Translations under genes and position numbers: made by a program
Shown here: positions 33,747-43,827 of the stretch, piece after piece
Layout: each line of letters begins with the position of its first letter
How positions within the stretch are numbered: position 1 is the stretch's first letter
NCBI RefSeq assembly: GCF_900112305.1
Contig: NZ_FOKT01000003.1
Span: 389,593-453,592 of the forward strand
DNA length: 64,000 nt
Reading direction: 5' to 3'
Origin: Microbulbifer thermotolerans
Lineage (GTDB): Bacteria; Pseudomonadota; Gammaproteobacteria; Pseudomonadales; Cellvibrionaceae
Notes under the pieces: model-generated
What the model was told of the DNA's origin: nothing
Database searches by the model: none
The model's input: the letters and a program-made list of their open reading frames with translations, nothing else

Positions 33747-35981
33747 TCAGTAGTCGTAACCATCGTGACTGTTTTCCAGCGAGTAGAATGTCGCCTGGAC
33801 ATAGTCATCGTCATCACCGGTGTTGTTTTGGTTGTAAACACCGGCTTTGAAGTACTGATACTGGTCTTCAGTATCATAGCCACTATCACTCATATCAACT
33901 TCCTGAACGACATCTTCCTTGCCATCGCGGGAGATGGTGACAGTGAGTGTATTGCCGACAACTTTAACTTCGTAGCTGAATATTTCATTCAACGCGATAC
34001 CATCGGCTGGATCAGAAGCGTCGTCGGAACGGCTTCCGATCATTTCATACCATTGATCACTACCACCATTGGGTTCGTGAGCAATGTAGATTGAGCCTTT
34101 GGTATTGTCGGGCAGTTTGCGATAGTAGATTCGCAGCGGTTCGTCATCATTGGCGTGAATCTGACCGATGATAACGCGCCCTACCTGGCTGCTTTCGCCG
34201 GTGGTGGTGACATGGTTGACTGCGAGTGTTGCCCGCAATACGCCATCTACACCACCTGCAGCTTCCCGCGCTTCGGCAGGTGCACTACCAAATACCCAGT
34301 TGTTTTTATTGACACCTTGAGTATCAATACTGGTATCTCCACGGCGCAGCATTTCCCGCAATTCAGTCCGTGTATAGGAGGTACCGCTTGAGGTTTTGTA
34401 ACCATCGATCGGGCAGCGGAATACCATACCGCCATCACTTGCGGTGTAGAAGTAGCTACTATTTTCGTAGCCTCCGCTCAATGCCCCTTCTTTAATGGAG
34501 TCCGCTTTCCCGTTACCGTCGTCATCGGTGGGAATACTCAGATACCAGTCTTCCAGCTCAAAATTACTGCCAGGCGGCAGAGACGGGTCTAGGTTTGAGA
34601 AGCCACCACTGCTCGAGCTTGAACTGGAGCTAGAGCCACCGCCAGAGCTAGAGCTGGAGCTGGAGCTGGAGCTGGATCTGGAACTGGAACTGGAACTGGA
34701 ACTGGAACTGGAACTGGAACTGGAGCTTTCTTCTGAACCATCTCCACACCCAATTACGTCAAACTCGAGTATGCTGTTCCAGCTGTCATAGCTATTGCCA
34801 CTTCCAGTAAGGCGGACGTAACGCGCAGTAGTATCGGCAACATCATAGAATTCCATATCGGAACTGGTACCAGACGACTGACCGCCGTTCAGTACCGTGG
34901 TCCAATTGATGTTGTCTATGGAAGTTTCTATATAGAAATAATTTTTGCGCTGGTCGCCGTTGTACCAAGCAATATCAACGCCTTCCACGGTCTTTTCAGT
35001 ACCGAGATCAAGAGTAATCCACTTGACTCCTTGAGAAGACCAACGGGACTCATCGGCCAAACTGCCATCCAACACATTTTCTGGGTCATGTCCGTCGTTC
35101 GTGTCGTCGTCGTATGCGTCTACAATGGTGAGACTGGAAGTAGAAGCACAACTACCGGAACTAGAGACTTCCTCTAAGGAAAACTCGTCAAACCGTCCAT
35201 CGCTTCCGTCGTATTCGCCGAAGATGGTTATGGTTTGAGCACTGCCGCTATTGAACTGAACAGTTTCAGCTTCCCAGTTGGAGTTGGAGACACTTTTTTC
35301 GTAGGTGCTTCCATTCGCCTCAACGCCAAGGATTCCATCGCCAAGGATGTAAGCAGTTAACTTATAGTCAGTGTAGGGCTGAACAGCAACGTTTTGCTCA
35401 AAGCGTCCGTTACTGCCATTGACTTTAGCCGATTTGCTGCCTTTGTAAGAGATATCTGAAATAGCCGATGCACCGCTTGAAGACCAGTTATCCCAATCGT
35501 TTTCAAAACCGGCATTTTCAATAGAAGTGCTAGAGCTGGATATTTTCTCTAGCGCAAAGTCGTCAAATCGGACATCACCATCAGTATAGGCACCGAAAAC
35601 GGTAATTGTCTGAGAGCTGCCGGTGTTGAACTCTACAGTTACAAGCTCCCAGTCTGAGTTGGAAACTTCCTTGCTGTATACATTTCCGTTTGACTCAACT
35701 CCGACAGAGCCTTCGCCAAACACATAAACAGTGAGGCGATAGTTAGAGTTAGCGTCTACAGTTACTTCTTGCTCGAAGTAACCGTTGCTGCCATTAATTT
35801 TTGCCGATTTACTGCCACTATAGGCTATATCGGAAATAGCGGAAGACCCGCTAGAAGTCCAGCTATCCCAGCCGTTTTCGAAGCTGGAATTTTGGATAGA
35901 TGCATGGGCATGGGCCATGCATAAGCTAAACAAAGCTGCACAGCTTATCGTCGTTGCTGGTGTATATTTTGAGTTTTTCAT
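33747..35981 (-). CDS. Secreted PL7 alginate lyase with three carbohydrate-binding-type domains
   Basis: 744 residues from ATG 35981 (GAGGG upstream). Domains: signal peptide (1-28); two tandem beta-sandwich repeats (about 30-150 and 155-280, each starting SIQN/SIEN...FENxWDxW); an F5/8 type C/CBM32-like domain (about 288-412); a polyserine linker (about 413-470); and a C-terminal PL7 domain (about 475-744). PL7 signatures are YTRTELREM, GQIHAND and YFKAGVYNQ. QIH favours polyguluronate cleavage in known enzymes. Paralogous to the gene at 37769, which has only one N-terminal repeat. Confidence 0.94.
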   Translation of the reverse strand: MKNSKYTPATTISCAALFSLCMAHAHASIQNSSFENGWDSWTSSGSSAISDIAYSGSKSAKINGSNGYFEQEVTVDANSNYRLTVYVFGEGSVGVESNGNVYSKEVSNSDWELVTVEFNTGSSQTITVFGAYTDGDVRFDDFALEKISSSSTSIENAGFENDWDNWSSSGASAISDISYKGSKSAKVNGSNGRFEQNVAVQPYTDYKLTAYILGDGILGVEANGSTYEKSVSNSNWEAETVQFNSGSAQTITIFGEYDGSDGRFDEFSLEEVSSSGSCASTSSLTIVDAYDDDTNDGHDPENVLDGSLADESRWSSQGVKWITLDLGTEKTVEGVDIAWYNGDQRKNYFYIETSIDNINWTTVLNGGQSSGTSSDMEFYDVADTTARYVRLTGSGNSYDSWNSILEFDVIGCGDGSEESSSSSSSSSSSSSSSSRSSSSSSSSSSSGGGSSSSSSSSSGGFSNLDPSLPPGSNFELEDWYLSIPTDDDGNGKADSIKEGALSGGYENSSYFYTASDGGMVFRCPIDGYKTSSGTSYTRTELREMLRRGDTSIDTQGVNKNNWVFGSAPAEAREAAGGVDGVLRATLAVNHVTTTGESSQVGRVIIGQIHANDDEPLRIYYRKLPDNTKGSIYIAHEPNGGSDQWYEMIGSRSDDASDPADGIALNEIFSYEVKVVGNTLTVTISRDGKEDVVQEVDMSDSGYDTEDQYQYFKAGVYNQNNTGDDDDYVQATFYSLENSHDGYDY
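34617..34733. repeat. Hexanucleotide repeat tract coding the polyserine linker
   Basis: Runs of GAGCTG followed by about eight GAACTG units (plus-strand reading) code for Ser-Ser pairs on the minus strand. Short tandem units of this kind can slip, changing linker length by two residues at a time without breaking the frame. Confidence 0.85.
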
Positions 35982-36015
35982 CAAACCCTCTTCTCTATTT
36001 TATGGTTGAGATTTT

Positions 36016-36041
36016 CTGTCACAGATACCGCATCGTGACAG
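36016..36041. promoter_or_regulatory. Inverted repeat upstream of the left PL7 gene
   Basis: CTGTCACAGAT and ATCGTGACAG form a bulged palindrome 35-60 bases before the PL7 start codon. It could be an operator or a leader-mRNA hairpin; no regulator can be named. Confidence 0.4.
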
Positions 36042-36335
36042 ATTATTTGGGTTGCAAAACTTCTATCACCACTAGAAGAACAGCAACAACCCAATAACGA
36101 TGGCTGAGATAATTATCGAAATTTCTGATACCGATAAATATCAGCCAAAATCTAGGTAATCTATTGCTTTTTCTGTACAGTTAATAATCGCGCACAAAAT
36201 TGATGCACGCGGATTTTGGAAAGCAGTTTTTGTGAAAGTGTTAGGCATATATCAATAGGAAAATATATTTGAACACCCATTAACTATTCGACGTTGTCGT
36301 TCAGACACATTGTTGTTGGGGGAAAATCATCGAGG

Positions 36336-36522
36336 GAGTCTCCGATTAACTCTAAAGAGTGCTGAAAGCACTCAGGAAATAGGATAGATTTTTCGAAAAC
36401 GCACAACAGGTCCTAGTAGCATCCTCCGGATGCTCCCCTTAATCGGATGATTTCGAAAGATCTATCCCATAACCAGATCTTGAATTCCGTTTGATGCCAG
36501 GAGATGAATTAAGCAGAGATTC
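36336..36522 (-). mobile_element. 187-bp divergent MITE copy with re-paired stem (copy C)
   Basis: Ends (GGAGTCTCCGATTAACTC and the complement of GGAATCTCTGCTTAATTC) match the family. Arms 36371-36398 and 36451-36478 pair at 22 of 28, and the inner 17 nt at 16 of 17, using a different sequence from the other copies (GGATAGAT versus GGCGGAT or GGATGGCC). The apical hairpin GCATCC-TCC-GGATGC is also new. No clean target duplication. Confidence 0.7.
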
Positions 36523-37349
36523 CTCTGTTTTCAGTTAAAGTACTTGTGAATTACTATGTCTGATGCTGAAAATATCGATTGAACGACAAATAAAACTTGA
36601 TTAACTTTTCCACGCTTATATTCCCGTAATAGGATTTATATTTACCAATAGGTAAAGGTTCCAATCATTTGAAAAATGATTGGAGGATTCTGCTCATTTG
36701 TGATCACGCTTATCCGGACTGTGCGCTTATCAATGCATTAGTAGGCAGCAAAGCAACGCTGTATGATATTGCCGCGCCCCAAAAAAAAGCATTCATTGCA
36801 GGTAAAATTCAACTGATATTCATTTTTCCTGAAAAAAATACGAGTTAATTATCAGTCGGTAAAAATGAAGCAAGATATGGTTTGGACCGCATATTTTTGT
36901 TGGCTCATGACAACTAGAATGTTTCTTATCTATATCTGATTCTGTGCGCCTTTGATAGAGTCTAATTTCTGTTTTGCCAACCATTTCTCTATCTCTTCTC
37001 GCTCATAGAGAAAAATTTTTCACAATTTTCACATTTTTAAATAATTCCAATTTTCCTGTTTTGTAGCTGATTTAAAGTGAAATTTTGATGCCTTATATGA
37101 CCGATAATTCACGGTTTTTCGTGCTTTAAGTTGCTCAAATTTTTCAGAAAAAGATGTAACGAATTCGGTCTGCCAGTATGTGTTAGACGCAGAGGGCTAA
37201 TCGGCATAGAGATGTAATAATTTGTCCGGTTTTTTGTGTTTCATTCCCATTTCCGAAGAATCGATGCCCCAATTTAAAGCAATGCATCCTTCAGGCAGAA
37301 GCATGAATGCAGGCGGTCATTGAATAATTCACAGAGGAAGTGCAGTGGG

Positions 37350-37435
37350 TTTTCTGACGCGTAACTGAAGGGGTAGGATTCTCATCCGAAGTCAGAGAAT
37401 TTAACCAGTAAGGAAGTGGATTAACCAGAGGTTCC
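37350..37435. mobile_element. MITE right-end remnant
   Basis: Ends in GGATTAACCAGAGGTTCC, the family terminal repeat, preceded by the CAGTAAGGAAG shoulder seen in other copies. The left half has been lost or is unrecognisable. Confidence 0.5.
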
Positions 37436-37687
37436 ATTGATAGAGAGCGTATCCCCCATATGACAGGGAGGTAAAAGCAGGGATTTCCTTGCTCTATGGT
37501 CCATACATATAGATAGCCAAAGCTCTAATGACAAAGTAGTCCAGTAGGAGAAAGCAGCCGTATGGAGAAGTATTTGTATCTGCAGAAGAAAGTGTGGATG
37601 ACTGATAAAGCAACAATTTGCTTATTTTATGAATCCGATACGGTTGTCCGTCATCTTTGAGAAGGCTCGATGCCCAAAAATGGCCCA

Positions 37688-37725
37688 CGCTGTTACAAAT
37701 ATTAAATTAATTCCTTGTAACAGCG
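37688..37725 (-). terminator. Terminator of the right PL7 gene
   Basis: CGCTGTTACAA and TTGTAACAGCG form a perfect 11-bp stem, followed on the minus strand by a short T-run (CATTTTTGG), 43 bases beyond the PL7 stop. Confidence 0.75.
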
Positions 37726-37768
37726 CAGGCCGCGATGCGATCGCTAAGTTAAGGTTGCCCTAGTTAAA

Positions 37769-39580
37769 TCAGTAGGGATAGCCGTCGTGACTATTTTCCA
37801 GAGCGTAAAATGTCGCCTGGACATAGTCATCGTCATCGCCTGTATTATTTTGGTTATACACACCGGCCTTGAAGTATTGGTATTGATCCGAGCTATCGTA
37901 GCCGCTATCACTCATGTCGACACTCTTAACGACATCGTCTTTGCCATCGCGAGAAATGGTGACGGTGAGCGTATTACCTACCACTTTAATTTCATAACTG
38001 AACACTTCGTTCAACGCGATACCATCAGCGGGATCCGAGGCACTGCTGGAGCGGCTGCCGATCATTTCATACCACTGATCGCTGCCACCTTCAGGCTCAT
38101 GGGCAAAATAGATCGAGCCCTTAGAGTTACCCGGCAACTTGCGGTAGTAGAGGCGCAGCGGTTCGTCATCATTAGCGTGTATCTGCCCGATGATAACGCG
38201 ACCGACCTGACTGCTGTCACCTGTGGTGGTAACGTGGTTGACTGCTAGCGTCGCGCGCAAAACACCATCCACGCCACCGGCTGCGTTACGGGCGGATGAA
38301 GGTGCACTACCAAATACCCAGTTGTTTTTGTTGACGCCCTGGGTATCGATACTGGTATCGCCCCGGCGCAGCATTTCCCGTAGTTCGGTACGGGTGTAAG
38401 AGGTGTTGGTGGAGGTCTTATAGCCAGCGATGGGGCAACGGAATACCATGCCGCCGTCACTTGCAGTGTAGAAATAACTGCTGTTCTCGTATCCGCCGCT
38501 CAACTCGTTTTCCTTGATGGAGTCGGCTTTACCGTTGCCATCGTTATCGGTGGGAATGCTCAAGTACCAATCCACCAGCTCGAAGTTGCCGGACGGCGGC
38601 AGAGTCGGGTCGAGGTTTCCGCTACCACTAGAGCTTCCGCCTGAGCTGCCGCCAGAACTGGAACCGCCGCCAGAACTGGAACCGCCGCCGGAGCTGGAAC
38701 CTCCATCTGAGCCATCGCCGCAACCGATAACATCGAACTCGAGGATGCTGTTCCAGCTATTGGCGCTGTTGCCGGTGCCAGTGAGGCGCACATAGCGGGC
38801 TTCGATATTGGAAACATCATAGTGCTCCATGTCGGCGCTGGTACCACTGGACTGACCGCCGCTCAACACAGTGGTCCAGTTGCTGTTGTCAGTGGAGGTT
38901 TCAATATAGAAATAGCTGATACGCTGGTCACCCTTGTACCAAGCGATATCCACTCCTTCCACATTTTTTACGCTACCGAGATCGAGAGTTATCCACTTCA
39001 CTCCTTCGGATGACCAGCGGGATTCATCCGCGAGGCTGCCGTCCAGTACATTAGCGGGGCCGTGACCATCATTAGTGCCGTCGTCGTATGCTGCGGAAAC
39101 GGAAAGATTGCTACCAGACTGGCAGCTTCCGGAGTCACCCAACGCCTCGAGAGTAAAATTATCAAACCGGCCTTCACCACCATTATAGGCCCCAAACACA
39201 GTGACGCTTTGCGCGCTACCACTGTTAAACTCCACATTGACCGCCTGCCAGTTTGAACTGGAAACATCCGCATCATAGGTAGTGCCGTTTACGACAGCGC
39301 CCACAGTTCCATCGCCATTGACATAAGCGGTTAGCCGATAATTAGTTCCGGTTTGGACGGATACCTGTTGCTCAAAGCGGCCGCCACTGCCGGTGATTTT
39401 GGCAGATTTGCTCCCACTATAGGCAACGCCGGAAATTGCGGATGGGTCTGAATCCGTCCAATTATCCCAGTCACTTTCAAACCCGGGATTTTGAATGGAA
39501 GCATTGGCGGCGGCCATGTAAACACTCAAGAAAGCCGCGCAACCGATCGTCATCGCTGGGGTTGCTTTAAAGCGTTTCAT
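37769..39580 (-). CDS. Secreted PL7 alginate lyase, second paralogue
   Basis: 603 residues: signal peptide (1-28), one N-terminal beta-sandwich repeat (about 29-150), an F5/8 type C-like domain (about 153-288), a Gly/Ser linker (about 290-330) and the PL7 catalytic domain (about 332-603). The signatures YTRTELREM, GQIHAND and YFKAGVYNQ are identical to the neighbour, and the catalytic domains are near-identical along their length. It differs by having one instead of two N-terminal repeats and GGGSSS rather than pure Ser in the linker. Third from last on the minus-strand alginate block; the TonB receptor gene lies upstream. Confidence 0.94.
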   Translation of the reverse strand: MKRFKATPAMTIGCAAFLSVYMAAANASIQNPGFESDWDNWTDSDPSAISGVAYSGSKSAKITGSGGRFEQQVSVQTGTNYRLTAYVNGDGTVGAVVNGTTYDADVSSSNWQAVNVEFNSGSAQSVTVFGAYNGGEGRFDNFTLEALGDSGSCQSGSNLSVSAAYDDGTNDGHGPANVLDGSLADESRWSSEGVKWITLDLGSVKNVEGVDIAWYKGDQRISYFYIETSTDNSNWTTVLSGGQSSGTSADMEHYDVSNIEARYVRLTGTGNSANSWNSILEFDVIGCGDGSDGGSSSGGGSSSGGGSSSGGSSGGSSSGSGNLDPTLPPSGNFELVDWYLSIPTDNDGNGKADSIKENELSGGYENSSYFYTASDGGMVFRCPIAGYKTSTNTSYTRTELREMLRRGDTSIDTQGVNKNNWVFGSAPSSARNAAGGVDGVLRATLAVNHVTTTGDSSQVGRVIIGQIHANDDEPLRLYYRKLPGNSKGSIYFAHEPEGGSDQWYEMIGSRSSSASDPADGIALNEVFSYEIKVVGNTLTVTISRDGKDDVVKSVDMSDSGYDSSDQYQYFKAGVYNQNNTGDDDDYVQATFYALENSHDGYPY

Positions 39581-39702
39581 AAAACCCTCATTTTTTCATT
39601 GTTTTGAGGTGAGTTTGTCTGCTACGAATAAGGCCTGCAGCAGGGTTTAATTGGGCCGCAGTAGATTCCGCTAAAACTAAAACGCGAACTGAAGCCCAGG
39701 GA

Positions 39703-39757
39703 AAACGGCTGATATGCTTTTCGATAAAGCAGACCTCGAAAGCTTTCAGCCGTTATT
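39703..39757 (-). terminator. Hairpin between TonB receptor and PL7 genes
   Basis: AACGGCTGA and TCAGCCGTT pair across about 37 bases, followed on the minus strand by TTTTCC. It may attenuate or end transcription after the receptor, letting the PL7 gene use its own promoter. Confidence 0.5.
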
Positions 39758-39770
39758 CGAAAAGCCAGAT

Positions 39771-42662
39771 TCAGAACCGGGCACGAAGACCGAAAGCGTA
39801 GCGGCGATCCGTTTCCATAATCTGAAATACCGTTCCGTTGGCTCCTGTGTTGATGGTCGGCTCAGCAGTGAGGTTGGTGATGTGGGCAACCAGAGTGATG
39901 TGGTCGCCAATATCATAGGTGGCGGAAAGATCCAGTTGTTGCAGATCCTCGCGGTAATCGTTGCCCAACGTCGGATCTTCTGGATCTGCACCGACGCTGA
40001 CACCGAGTGGGCGTACACGCTTGGTGTCGTTATTATCTAAAAAGCGGTCTCGGAAAGTGTAAGCCAGCCGGATACCAAGCCCCTCATATTCATAGTAGAG
40101 CTGAGCATTGAAGGTATCTTTCGATATGTCCTCCAGTGGTACACCGTCCGGATCCTCACTGTCGGAGTAGGTATAGTTGGCACTCAGTCCAAGGCCGGAC
40201 CAAAAGCCTGGGAGAAAATCAAAGGATTGTTGGTAACCCAGCTCGAAACCTTGAACCTTCCCTTGTTCACCATTGGTAACAAAGTCTGTTTCAATTCCCA
40301 TTTCTTCAATAGGCGTGTCGGCATCGGCATATTGAATGGGACCATCGACATTCCACAGACAAATTTTTTCGTAGTCATCAGTGTTACTGAGGGTACGAAC
40401 GATTTCTGGAAGATTTGCACATTCTGAAGTGGTTTTGAGAAAAGAAGCCACGTCTTTATAAAAAACCGCTGCGGAGAGCATATTGCCTTCACCCCAATAG
40501 TGCTCCGCGGAAATATCGTATTGCGTCGCCCGATAGGGCTCTAACTCTGGGTTGCCCCGGTCGGCGGCGATATAAGCGTCTCTGAATTGATAAGCCGGGC
40601 TCAATTCATTAAAGTCCGCTCGGCGCATTACCTTGCCAGCCGCAAACCGCAATAAGGTATCTTCTGATAGGTTCCAGGTGACGTTCACGCTGGGCAGGAA
40701 ATCATCATAGCTAGTGCCATCTGTGACAATTTCATAGAGGCCATCAACGTTCTGATAGGCACTGGATTCGATATCAGTTTTTACATAGCGGCCGCCGATA
40801 ATTGCGCGTACGTCACCAAAATCCAGATTGGCCTGCAGGTAGAAGGCTGAAGTTTCCTCCGTGATTGCAGAGAAGCCGCTTTCCATATATTCAAGGTTTT
40901 CATCGAGGTCGCCCTCGATAGCGTAATTGGTGCCTTCCAAAAGCTGCTTCACAATATTGAAAGTTGCTTCCTGATCTTGCAGTAAACCTACGTCAAAGGC
41001 ACTAATTGCGGCGAGTTCGTAAGCACCACGTGTACCCGTGTGCTCGAAGGCGTCGTTAAAGTGATAAGTGGTAATAGCGGAAGGGAACAGGGCTGCAATA
41101 TCCTCCATCCAGATGATATCGGGGTTTCCTTCACTGTCCAGGAGGTTTTTATAGATATTGGTCAAGCGAAACTGGCGTTGATTTTGTTCAAAATCCCGCT
41201 CTGTAAAACGGAAGCCGGTTTTTACTGCAGATACCCATTCGAGATCGAAAGGTTCTGTGTACTCGAAATCCAGCCGGAATGCGTCCTCCTGATTGGTAAT
41301 ATAAGTGCGGGTGTCTTCGTAGCGGCGGAACGCCTGATTTTGCTGATTGGTAAATACATATCCATCGGTGAAATCGACTACCGGAGCACTGGAAGAGCTA
41401 TTTTCAAAGATAACCGGCACATACCATTCATTGGCATCGATGTGCCCGTCGCCTTCCAGTGACTGGTCGATGCCTCTGAAGCGGAATTCGGATTTCGGTT
41501 CATAGGTATCCGATTCCGCGGTGGCAAACTCAGCTGAAACCTTCAGATTTTCAGTAAAATTCCATTCACCGCCAAAGGCATGGCTGTAGGAATCCGTATT
41601 GCGGAAATTTGAGGCGGACGTCTGAATTGGTAAAACTTCCTCATAGAGAAAGTTTTGTAGCTGGCCATCACTATCTTCATAGGTCTCGCCGGGAATAGTG
41701 ACCGGCGTTCCGCCAATATGAAGAATGGAGAAGGCCTCCTGATCGCCACTTCTCTCCGTTGCGTTGAGGTCGACATAGAACATGCCCTGGCCAGATGCAG
41801 GTGCCCATTGCAAGGCAACATTGAATGCGGTTCGCTCGCGGCGTTCGGTATGTGGATTGTAGGTATGCTCGCGGCCATACACATAGTTGCCACTTGGTGT
41901 GTTACTAGCTGCATCGGCGTCGTCGATAACGCCGTCGTTATTGAAGTCGACGGGGCCCACTGCCAATTGAAGGAGTGATTCGTCACGGCTCAGTGTGCGA
42001 TCCTGATAGGATATCGATGCCATGGCGCCAAATGTACCGGCACTGCCCAAATCCCAGCTGTCACCGAATGAAGTGTTGAAAATCGGGGCCCAATGATCCG
42101 CTTTGTCGGCATACTCTCCCTGGATGGATACAGTTGCCAAAGGTGCGTTGAGATCCAAGGGGCGCGCAGTAACAAGGCTGATGGTTCCCCCTAAAGCACC
42201 CTCGATCATCTCAGGTGTAGGTGACTTGATAACTTCTACTTTGGAAAGAAAGTCAGCAGGAAAATCCTGAAAATTAATGCCGTTGCGACCATCACCCAGG
42301 GTTGAGCGCCCGTTGATCTCAACGCGATTCTGCTTCAGTCCGCGGATGGATACTTCAGATCCAACGCCAAAATCCCGGTTGATCGATACGCCCGTTACCC
42401 GCTGCAGGGCTTCGGCGACGTTGTTGTCTGGAAGCTTACCTATATCCTCCGCCACCACCGCATCCACGATGCGATCTTCATTGCGTTTGGCATCCACAGC
42501 CGCTTCGAGGCTGTGCCGAATGCCCACCGCAATGACTTCTTCCATCGGAGCGTTTTCTTGCGCGGTGACAGAAGGGATGAGAGTGACACTAGATGCGGTG
42601 AGCATCAGCATGCTTATATCTCTCATCAGGCGCTGTTTATTTATTTTTATATTTTGTTTCAT
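39771..42662 (-). CDS. TonB-dependent receptor, probably for alginate oligosaccharides
   Basis: 963 residues. A signal peptide ends near SVTAQE, then MEEVIAVGIRHSLEAAVDAKR, a plug domain with LPDNNVAEALQRVTGVSI, EVSIRGLKQNRVEINGR and GALGGTISLVTARPLDL (shortened), and a barrel ending in YAFGLRARF. This is the N-terminally typical receptor of polysaccharide loci in Cellvibrionales and Alteromonadales. Between KdgK and the PL7 lyases, it most likely imports alginate oligomers. The 149-bp gap upstream suggests a separate promoter. Confidence 0.93.
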   Translation of the reverse strand: MKQNIKINKQRLMRDISMLMLTASSVTLIPSVTAQENAPMEEVIAVGIRHSLEAAVDAKRNEDRIVDAVVAEDIGKLPDNNVAEALQRVTGVSINRDFGVGSEVSIRGLKQNRVEINGRSTLGDGRNGINFQDFPADFLSKVEVIKSPTPEMIEGALGGTISLVTARPLDLNAPLATVSIQGEYADKADHWAPIFNTSFGDSWDLGSAGTFGAMASISYQDRTLSRDESLLQLAVGPVDFNNDGVIDDADAASNTPSGNYVYGREHTYNPHTERRERTAFNVALQWAPASGQGMFYVDLNATERSGDQEAFSILHIGGTPVTIPGETYEDSDGQLQNFLYEEVLPIQTSASNFRNTDSYSHAFGGEWNFTENLKVSAEFATAESDTYEPKSEFRFRGIDQSLEGDGHIDANEWYVPVIFENSSSSAPVVDFTDGYVFTNQQNQAFRRYEDTRTYITNQEDAFRLDFEYTEPFDLEWVSAVKTGFRFTERDFEQNQRQFRLTNIYKNLLDSEGNPDIIWMEDIAALFPSAITTYHFNDAFEHTGTRGAYELAAISAFDVGLLQDQEATFNIVKQLLEGTNYAIEGDLDENLEYMESGFSAITEETSAFYLQANLDFGDVRAIIGGRYVKTDIESSAYQNVDGLYEIVTDGTSYDDFLPSVNVTWNLSEDTLLRFAAGKVMRRADFNELSPAYQFRDAYIAADRGNPELEPYRATQYDISAEHYWGEGNMLSAAVFYKDVASFLKTTSECANLPEIVRTLSNTDDYEKICLWNVDGPIQYADADTPIEEMGIETDFVTNGEQGKVQGFELGYQQSFDFLPGFWSGLGLSANYTYSDSEDPDGVPLEDISKDTFNAQLYYEYEGLGIRLAYTFRDRFLDNNDTKRVRPLGVSVGADPEDPTLGNDYREDLQQLDLSATYDIGDHITLVAHITNLTAEPTINTGANGTVFQIMETDRRYAFGLRARF

Positions 42663-42811
42663 CTGACAGTTTCCTCCGCTGATTACAAATTATTCTTATT
42701 TGTTCACATCCTTGGGATTGACATCAGACAACCTAACCCCGGTATTTTTTCTGCTTTTACCTCCAGCTGTACCTTAACGGTGATTATTATGCAGTTAGTG
42801 TTGGAAAAGGA

Positions 42812-43780
42812 TCATCCAGCTTCCTGCATCCCAGAAGATTCTTCGAAATCCCGCATGGCGGAAACAGGAATAATTGCCCCTTTATGGCGGATTACGACCG
42901 CTGCCAACCGGTTACCGTTTTGTGCGGATTCCAGCGTTGTGCCGCCAGAAAGTCGCCGAGCGAGATAGCCGGCATTGAAGGCGTCACCAGCTGCTGTAGT
43001 ATCCACGGGGACAACCCGCTCACATGCAACTTGCTCTCTTCCGGAAGCTGCTACGATTTCACAGCCTGCCGCACCTTTCTTAAGTACGATTTCCCTAACA
43101 CCAAATGACTGCAGACGGTCAATCACAGCGTCGGCGTTAGAGTCTCCAAAGAGTTGCTGTTCATCCTCCAGTGTCGGTAAAGCGATGTCTGTAAGGCGGT
43201 AGATTCTCTGGTACGCCTGCTGAGTCAAAGACTCTGCGCCCCATAGCTTGGGACGGTAGTTACCGTCGAAAATTACCTTTCCGCCAGCGCGCCGGAAGTC
43301 ACCCAAAAAATTCAATAGGCATTCACGGGCATAGGGGGAAAAGATCGCAAGAGTAATGCCGGACAAATAGAGTGCGGGAAAGGTTTTAAGCTGATCGAAC
43401 AAAGCTTGCGCTTCGGCGGGGTTATCGAGCAGCCTACGCGCGGGCGATTTATCCCGCCAGTACAAAAAACGACGCTCGCCGTGTTCGTCTGTTTCAATCA
43501 GATACAGTCCCGGCGCCGAATCCTTATGGCGCCGGACCAAAGCGCAGCCAATGCGTTCATGCTGCCACTGTGCGAGCATCCAATCACTGAGGTGATCGTC
43601 GCCCAGTGCAGTCACATATTCCACAGGAAAATCCTGCCGCGCCAAATACAGGGCAGTGTTTAAGGTGTCCCCGCCGAACGACAAACCGGCGGGTAGCCGG
43701 TTGCCATTCGTGGCTTTGTCGCCAGACAGGAGGTTGATTTCGAGCATGCACTCACCGAGTACAGCCAATTTATTTCCCAT
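42812..43780 (-). CDS. kdgK: 2-keto-3-deoxygluconate kinase
   Basis: 322 residues of the PfkB/ribokinase family. The substrate Gly loop FGGDTLNTALYLAR, the KDG-kinase-type GLYLIETDEHGERRFLYWR and the catalytic DTTAAGDAFNAGYL are visible. Phosphorylates KDG to KDPG for aldol cleavage. It lies 47 bases after the reductase that would make its substrate from DEH. Confidence 0.93.
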   Translation of the reverse strand: MGNKLAVLGECMLEINLLSGDKATNGNRLPAGLSFGGDTLNTALYLARQDFPVEYVTALGDDHLSDWMLAQWQHERIGCALVRRHKDSAPGLYLIETDEHGERRFLYWRDKSPARRLLDNPAEAQALFDQLKTFPALYLSGITLAIFSPYARECLLNFLGDFRRAGGKVIFDGNYRPKLWGAESLTQQAYQRIYRLTDIALPTLEDEQQLFGDSNADAVIDRLQSFGVREIVLKKGAAGCEIVAASGREQVACERVVPVDTTAAGDAFNAGYLARRLSGGTTLESAQNGNRLAAVVIRHKGAIIPVSAMRDFEESSGMQEAG

Positions 43781-43827
43781 AGTTGTATCCGCTAAGTCGT
43801 TCCCGAACTAAACGTTCGGGAATCAGA

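Larger units (their letters stand above)
35982..37687. other. 1.7-kb AT-rich gap between the two PL7 genes
   Basis: No credible gene. It contains an inverted repeat (36016-36041) near the PL7 start, a 187-bp MITE copy (36336-36522), a perfect hairpin CCAATCATTT-GAA-AAATGATTGG (36661-36683) and a MITE end fragment (to 37435). Base composition is far more AT-rich than the neighbouring genes. The promoter of the left PL7 gene must lie near 36000-36100. Confidence 0.6.

Noticed and set aside
34617..34733. Tandem repeats as a CRISPR array
   Set aside because: Six-base units without spacers and inside a coding frame; this is a polyserine linker.
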